This document shows, one piece after another, positions 8,736 through 12,951 of a DNA stretch of 12,951 nucleotides; the stretch's first letter is position 1; each line of letters starts with the position of its first letter. The notes under the pieces were generated by a model. That model was not told where the DNA came from and did no database searches. It saw only the letters and a program-made list of their open reading frames with translations. The stretch spans positions 1 through 12,951 of the forward strand of contig JALNVG010000058.1 in NCBI GenBank assembly GCA_023227685.1, written 5' to 3'. The DNA comes from Bacteroidaceae bacterium (GTDB lineage: Bacteria > Bacteroidota > Bacteroidia > Bacteroidales > Bacteroidaceae). The position numbers were made by a program, and so were the translations under genes.

Positions 8736-9932
8736 TTATTTTTTACCAAGAGCAGCTCCCATTTGTTGAGCATGCTTTATTTTGGCAGTAGCTTTGGCTT
8801 CTGTAATTGGTGTTATGGACATTCCATCCGAAAGTTTTGAAACTCCTTCAACAACAATACGATCGCCAGCCTTTAATCCTGAAGTTACGATATAATTTTG
8901 TCCATCATCCACATCGGCAACAGTGATATTTGTATATTTTACCTTGTTGTCACTTCCTACAAGATAAATATACTTTTGATCTTGTACCTCTACTGTAGAA
9001 TTCTGTGGAATTAATATAGCATCTTTGGCAACATAAGGAATAAGTATTATTCCGGAACCGCCACTTTTGAGCAAATATGCAGGATTATCAAAATCGGCAC
9101 GTACACTGATTGAACCTGTCTTTTGATCTATTACACCGCTAACCGTCGCCACCTTTCCTGTCTGCCCATACATACTTCCATCAACAAGTTGTAGTTTGAC
9201 AGGAGGAAATGTAGACAATGCTGCATTGGCCTTATCATTATTTGCCTGACGAGTGAGCACGAGTAATTGTTGCTCAGGCATTGAAAAATAAACATACATC
9301 TTTTTTATATTAGATACCGTGGTTAAAGCTTCCGCACTAGAGGCACTAACCAAACTTCCTACACGATAAGGTATAGAGCCCACAACACCGTTACTTGGAC
9401 TCGTCACAGAACAATAATCAAAATTCTGCTTAGCAGCTACATACGCAGCCTTGGCCTGTGCCAATGACGCTTTGGCCGTAGCCAATGAATTGGCAGAAGT
9501 CTGTAACTGATAGGAACCTATGATCTTCTGTTCGTTCAATTTCTTATTATTATCATAAGTCAACTGAGCTGTTGCCACCGCAGTTTTTGACAGATCAACA
9601 GTAGCTCTTTCTTGATTGAGCGCCTCTTTATATTGGACATCATCAATCTTAAACAGTAGTTGCCCCTTTTTCACAACAGATCCCTCATCCACACAAAGAC
9701 GAGTAATAAATCCCGATACTTTAGGACGGATATCGATATCCTGTTCACCCTTTATAACAGCGGGATATGAATTGTTTAATTCAACATCACTACCTTGTAA
9801 TGTACGAACAGCAAATTCATTATCCCCTTTCGTTCCAGATTGCTTACCTCCACAAGATGCTAGTACAAAAACACTTGCAACCATGGCAAATACATAACTC
9901 AACCGAGTTAACAATAAATAATTTTTACTCAT
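8736..9932 (-). CDS. RND efflux periplasmic adaptor (membrane fusion) lipoprotein
   Basis: A 398-residue AcrA/BmeA-type adaptor joining the pump to the outer-membrane channel. The signal peptide ends in lipobox LASC (Cys27), so the mature protein should be lipid-anchored in the inner membrane. Domains in order: first lipoyl half (IRPKVSGFITRLCVDEGS, about 68-97), Ala/Gln-rich alpha-helical hairpin (about 100-170), second lipoyl half (173-197, with SPSNGVVGSIPYRVGSLV), beta-barrel (about 205-300, with the PEQQ and GSISVRADFDNP segments), and a membrane-proximal domain (about 305-375, ending GDRIVVEGVSKLSDGM). Length and order are normal for the family. It is the first gene of the - strand unit. 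The ATG at 9930-9932 is the only start that gives a full signal peptide. Control signals should lie in the 442-base divergent region to its right. Confidence 0.96.
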   Translation of the reverse strand: MSKNYLLLTRLSYVFAMVASVFVLASCGGKQSGTKGDNEFAVRTLQGSDVELNNSYPAVIKGEQDIDIRPKVSGFITRLCVDEGSVVKKGQLLFKIDDVQYKEALNQERATVDLSKTAVATAQLTYDNNKKLNEQKIIGSYQLQTSANSLATAKASLAQAKAAYVAAKQNFDYCSVTSPSNGVVGSIPYRVGSLVSASSAEALTTVSNIKKMYVYFSMPEQQLLVLTRQANNDKANAALSTFPPVKLQLVDGSMYGQTGKVATVSGVIDQKTGSISVRADFDNPAYLLKSGGSGIILIPYVAKDAILIPQNSTVEVQDQKYIYLVGSDNKVKYTNITVADVDDGQNYIVTSGLKAGDRIVVEGVSKLSDGMSITPITEAKATAKIKHAQQMGAALGKK

Positions 9933-10038
9933 AATTTACGAACTAATACCATATTATTATTAATAACCTATATATACTCAATATCCGAAAAACACATTAT
10001 CTATAATAGATTGACGTGACTACTATGAAGATTCTCAT

Positions 10039-10068
10039 ACAAAACTCGAATATTAATAACAGTTTTGT
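10039..10068. promoter_or_regulatory. 8-bp dyad in the efflux operon leader
   Basis: ACAAAACT (10039-10046) and AGTTTTGT (10061-10068) form a perfect inverted repeat with a 14-base spacer. It sits just downstream, on the - strand, of the TATATTTG box at 10077-10070, where the efflux transcript would begin. It could be an operator or a weak leader hairpin. No protein partner can be named. Confidence 0.35.
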
Positions 10069-10069
10069 G

Positions 10070-10077
10070 CAAATATA
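10070..10077 (-). promoter_or_regulatory. Possible -7 box for the efflux operon
   Basis: On the - strand the bases read TATATTTG, fitting the Bacteroidota -7 consensus TAnnTTTG. The matching -33 TTTG is not at the usual 19-21 base distance. The nearest is at 10110-10107, 29 bases away. If used, the 5' leader of the adaptor gene would be about 130 bases. A poor -33 box may mean activation is needed. Confidence 0.4.
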
Positions 10078-10084
10078 ACAGATA

Positions 10085-10114
10085 ATTCTTTAACATTCTA
10101 TAGAATCAAAGAAT
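10085..10114. promoter_or_regulatory. Nested palindrome upstream of the efflux promoter
   Basis: ATTCTATAGAAT (10095-10106) is a perfect 12-bp palindrome. It is flanked by ATTCTTT (10085-10091) and AAAGAAT (10108-10114), a second, slightly off-centre inverted pair. It covers the place where the -33 element of the candidate efflux promoter would lie, so it is a reasonable operator candidate. The AT-rich setting makes chance occurrence possible. Confidence 0.35.
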
Positions 10115-10173
10115 AAATTATAGATTATTAAGGATGTTTTTTCAACAAAGAAAAAATAGATTTTATCGATTAA

Positions 10174-10193
10174 TCATCTACAATTGAAGATGA
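10174..10193. promoter_or_regulatory. 20-bp near-perfect palindrome, candidate operator
   Basis: The 20 bases are self-complementary at nine of ten pairs, centred on CAATTG, with half-sites CATCT and AGATG. It lies between the two divergent transcription units, so it could bind a dimeric regulator acting on either. No cognate regulator gene is in the window. Confidence 0.35.
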
Positions 10194-10315
10194 ATTATTA
10201 TAAAATATAGACTAATTACCATTTTAACTCAAAGTAATCAATTCACAATTATAAACACATCCAAAGGAATCCGGATAAAAAATGCACTTGTTTTGACGGA
10301 AAAAGGATCAAACTA

Positions 10316-10347
10316 TTTGGCTAAATTAAAATCAACTTGTACATTTG
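10316..10347 (+). promoter_or_regulatory. Bacteroides-type sigma-ABfr promoter of the porin-like gene
   Basis: A -33 box TTTG (10316-10319) and a -7 box TACATTTG (10340-10347) are separated by 20 bases. Both match the Bacteroidota primary-sigma consensus. Transcription should start near 10352-10355, leaving an A-rich leader of about 20 bases without a Shine-Dalgarno sequence, as is usual in this group. Confidence 0.8.
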
Positions 10348-10374
10348 CAACCGAAAAAATAAAAATACTACTCA

Positions 10375-11600
10375 ATGAAAAAACTTGTTATCCTTACTTT
10401 AAGTTTAGCTTTCGCACTACAAAGCTTTGCGCAACTGGAAAACGTCAAAGTCAAACTTTATGGTGAAATGCGGAATTACGTACTTTACAACAGCCACGCA
10501 AGCCAGGAATCTGCTGATGGCGGCTATTGTCTCTATCCTTTAGATAAAATAGATGGCGCTAATGGGGATTTAAATAATTACACCAACGGGACGATGTATT
10601 GCATGCATACACGCATGGGATTAAAGATAGCTGTTCCTGATTTCTTAGGAGCCAAAGCTACTGCAAAAATTGAAATGGACTTCCGCGGATTTAGCACGAC
10701 AATAGGTGTTGTCCGCATGCGTCACGCCTACTTTAATCTGGATTGGGGCAAATCAACGTTACTGGTCGGACAAACATGGCATCCGCTTTTCGGAGATGTT
10801 TCACCTGATGTCATTAACCTTGCCACAGGAGCTCCATTTCAACCATTTTCCCGTTCACCACAAATACGCTATCGTTACACAAACAGTCACTTGCAATTAA
10901 CAGGTGCACTTGTTTGGCAAACATTATTCAATTCCAAAGGACCAAAAGGTAGTAGCGAGGAATATATTAGAAATAGTGGCATTCCTGAAATCTTTGGTGG
11001 AGTTAACTATGTTTCCAAAAATTTTCTTGCTGGTGTCGGTGCAGAAGTATTATCATTAAGACCTCTTCTATATACAGAAGGAACAGGAGGAACTTATAAA
11101 ACGAATGAACGAATCACGACCATTTCTTACGAAGCACATTTAAAATATGCCAAAGACAAATGGTTTTTTGCTGCAAAATCCACAATGGGATCTAATTTGA
11201 CACAACCGGTTGTATAGGAGGTTTCGGTGTAAAAGCAAATTCTATCAACAAGGAAACAGGAAAACAAGAATACACTCCTATCACAACTTCAAGTTCATGG
11301 TTAAACATCGTTTATGGAAAGAAATGGAAAGAAGGCATTTTCGTTGGATATATGAAGAACTTAGGCTCAAATGACGCCTTAGAAAGCACATCACCAATCT
11401 ACGGAAATGCAACGAACATGGATCAATTGGCTAATGTAGGCCTTGATTTAACCTATAACCTCCCTCATTGGAAATTTGGGATTGAAGGCACTGTCTGCAA
11501 AGCTAAATACGGCACAATAGATTTAGAAAATGGTAAAGTCAAAAACACTCATTCTGTGACTAATAACCGTATTATGGGTAATGTAACTCTCAAGTTCTAA
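10375..11600 (+). pseudogene. Porin-like outer-membrane beta-barrel protein, frameshifted
   Basis: Two reading frames together encode one protein of about 408 residues. Part one (10375-11217) starts with a signal peptide (MKKLVILTLSLAFALQSFA, cleavage before Gln20). It shows alternating beta-strand sequence with RMRHAYFNLDWGKSTLLVGQ (114-133) and WHPLFGD, resembling DcaP-like or related porins, and ends at TAG 11215-11217 after GSNLTQPVV. Part two continues in the frame of bases divisible by three (open from 11196; TTGCIGGFGVKANS onward). It ends in GNVTLKF, a typical C-terminal aromatic beta-signal for barrel assembly. A single missing base in about 11196-11219, for example within CACAACC, would restore one frame. 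The frame-two sequence remains barrel-like with no other stop, so the break is recent or an assembly error. A good promoter precedes it and it diverges from the efflux unit. Channel substrate is unknown. Confidence 0.8.
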
Positions 11601-11624
11601 ATTTATCTTCATAAAAAAAGATGT

Positions 11625-12887
11625 TTACCGTCGTAGGAATTCATAACCGAAACGACAAAACAAACATTTCTTTTTATCACAATATTCTTTTTGCAATTGA
11701 ATCAAAGCCTGACTATCGCCCGCAGTAGCAACCGATAGTCCGGCTTTGTTCCATTTACGAGTAATATAATTATTTTCAACCTTTAATTCTTCCAAAAAAG
11801 AAACCGCACGATTACATAGTTCTTCTTGCGACTTATGGGCTCCGTACGCATATAAAAACGGAATCACTGTATTGATGATGATCAAATTCAACGAATTTAC
11901 GCCAACCGTTTTCTCTTGATGTACCGAAAGCCGACCAAAGATATAATGATCTTCCCAATAAGCAGAAGTATGAATAGACAAGAGCTCTCTTACTTCTTTC
12001 AATGTCTTTATCTCCATTAATTTAGAGAATAATCCTTCTCCTTGTTTATATAGATATGCCAACTGAGCAATTCGTATATATGGAAAGTTATCCGGCCTTA
12101 ACCGAAGAAAACGCCACCTGGTTGCATCCATTGATGGCAAATCAAAAACATGCTGCATATAAAGAAATTCTTTTCTCAAACGGATGTAATATTCGTCACC
12201 ATCTTCTTTCTCAAGCAAACCAGCCTGACCAAAAAAGAAAGCTTCCACCTGAAACAAATCATCTCTATACTTTTTTATTGCCCCAAAAGAGAGCAAACCT
12301 GCCCAATATTCAAAAGCATCACCATTCAGTCCAAATCCGAAATTACGGGCAATTGTAATAAAGAAAGCATCTGTCCAATAACCATTACAACGCTTTAAGC
12401 GCTCTTCTATCTGTTTGGCTTTTTGCCCAAACCGTTCAACCTGCAATGCCGTGAGCCACGAATGAACCATAAACGGCGAGAGTGAAGATATTATCGAATG
12501 GCAAGGAGGATATTTATCAGCACAACATAATTCATCGTAATGAGACTTTACCTTCTCTGGACAAGTGAGCTGTATTTGAGAAATATGTTCACCATTGGAG
12601 CGAAGCACTTCACAATCAACCGTCGACACGACATGCAAGATTACCGAATCGTACACTTTGTCGCGATCATGTCCGTGACGATACCAATCAGACGAAAGCG
12701 TATGTATCTCTACGTTGCCCACCCAAACCGTACCATCAATTTTCAATTTAGCATTAAAGAAGTCCGGTCCGGAATCGGAATTATGCAATCCCGCATCAAT
12801 AACTTCAACAGATAATCCTCCGGTAGTGTATAATGTGTTAAGAGGAAATATTTTATGTTTCCAAATATAATGAAGTAGCTGTTCCAT
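11625..12887 (-). CDS. DUF2851 family protein, function unknown
   Basis: A 420-residue cytoplasmic protein with no signal peptide or membrane helix, of normal length for this Bacteroidota family. Family hallmarks seen: the start MEQLLHYIWKHKIF, NSDSGPDFFNA (36-46), VWVGNVEIHTLSSDWYRHGH (54-73), YDSVILHVV (79-87), CCADKYPPCH (121-130), and a C-terminal Cys cluster (Cys403, Cys408, Cys411) before FGYEFLRR that could bind metal. GPD followed 18 residues later by ExH (Glu60, His62) faintly recalls nuclease folds, but that is only inference. The ATG at 12885-12887 is the first in frame and lies about 26 bases from a good -7 box. It is convergent with the porin-like gene: 24 bases separate the stops, with only a 5-bp ATCTT/AAGAT stem between them. 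Confidence 0.9.
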   Translation of the reverse strand: MEQLLHYIWKHKIFPLNTLYTTGGLSVEVIDAGLHNSDSGPDFFNAKLKIDGTVWVGNVEIHTLSSDWYRHGHDRDKVYDSVILHVVSTVDCEVLRSNGEHISQIQLTCPEKVKSHYDELCCADKYPPCHSIISSLSPFMVHSWLTALQVERFGQKAKQIEERLKRCNGYWTDAFFITIARNFGFGLNGDAFEYWAGLLSFGAIKKYRDDLFQVEAFFFGQAGLLEKEDGDEYYIRLRKEFLYMQHVFDLPSMDATRWRFLRLRPDNFPYIRIAQLAYLYKQGEGLFSKLMEIKTLKEVRELLSIHTSAYWEDHYIFGRLSVHQEKTVGVNSLNLIIINTVIPFLYAYGAHKSQEELCNRAVSFLEELKVENNYITRKWNKAGLSVATAGDSQALIQLQKEYCDKKKCLFCRFGYEFLRR

Positions 12888-12907
12888 GTTAACAATTCAA
12901 TAAAATA

Positions 12908-12938
12908 TTCGACAAATGTAATAAAAATCTTATCTTTG
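12908..12938 (+). promoter_or_regulatory. Candidate + strand promoter for a gene beyond the window
   Basis: TATCTTTG (12931-12938) matches TAnnTTTG exactly. TTCG (12908-12911) is one base off the -33 TTTG and sits 19 bases upstream. Transcription would leave the window to the right. The gene it serves is not visible. Confidence 0.5.
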
Positions 12939-12942
12939 CAAT
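12913..12942 (-). promoter_or_regulatory. Candidate promoter of the DUF2851 gene
   Basis: On the - strand TACATTTG (12920-12913) is an exact -7 box. ATTG (12942-12939), one base off TTTG, lies 18 bases upstream. The start codon at 12887 is about 26 bases downstream of the -7 box, giving a short leader. It overlaps the opposite promoter at 12908-12938. Confidence 0.6.
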
Positions 12943-12951
12943 TAATAATCA

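Noticed and set aside
11190..11225. Programmed -1 frameshift in the porin-like gene
   Set aside because: No slippery heptamer of the X XXY YYZ type and no following stem or pseudoknot is evident; mutation or sequence error is simpler.
11605..11622. Terminator between the porin-like gene and DUF2851
   Set aside because: The stem is only 5 bp (ATCTT/AAGAT) with an A-rich loop, too weak to call.
12056..12398. Two small + strand open frames within DUF2851
   Set aside because: They are antisense shadows of a well-conserved gene and lack signals of their own.

Overview
The window looks like chromosome from a gut Bacteroides or close Bacteroidales relative. Supporting signs are the AT-rich intergenic DNA, starts without strong Shine-Dalgarno sequences, promoter boxes matching the Bacteroidota pattern (TTTG about 20 bases before TAnnTTTG), a DUF2851 protein, and a large LacZ-type beta-galactosidase. 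No tRNA, rRNA, CRISPR array, transposase or phage gene is visible.

Left part (1-2314): the C-terminal two thirds of a GH2 beta-galactosidase on the + strand, cut by the window edge, ends at a good intrinsic terminator. About 410 non-coding bases follow. They hold a striking 100-base palindromic element (17-bp perfect inverted ends around 22-bp tandem units) and a terminator for the convergent gene. Next, on the - strand (2315-3190), is a membrane protein joining a ferritin/rubrerythrin-like domain to a VIT1/CCC1-type metal transporter domain.

Centre (3350-9932, all - strand): a compact four-gene unit transcribed right to left. It encodes a periplasmic adaptor lipoprotein, an RND/HAE1 inner-membrane pump, a TolC/NodT-type outer-membrane lipoprotein, and an LpxA-like acyltransferase. 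Gaps are 21, 1 and 24 bases, and a terminator follows the last gene. The first three should form a tripartite proton-driven efflux pump of the Bacteroides BmeABC type. The fourth ties the unit to lipid A or other envelope acylation. No regulator gene lies beside it.

Right part (9933-12951): a 442-base divergent intergenic region holds a strong + strand promoter, a possible - strand promoter and three dyad symmetries that could be operators. It leads to a porin-like outer-membrane beta-barrel gene on the + strand that is broken by a one-base frameshift near 11196-11219. A convergent DUF2851 gene (11625-12887, - strand) follows. At the right edge, two head-to-head promoters appear to overlap, one for DUF2851 and one for a gene beyond the window.
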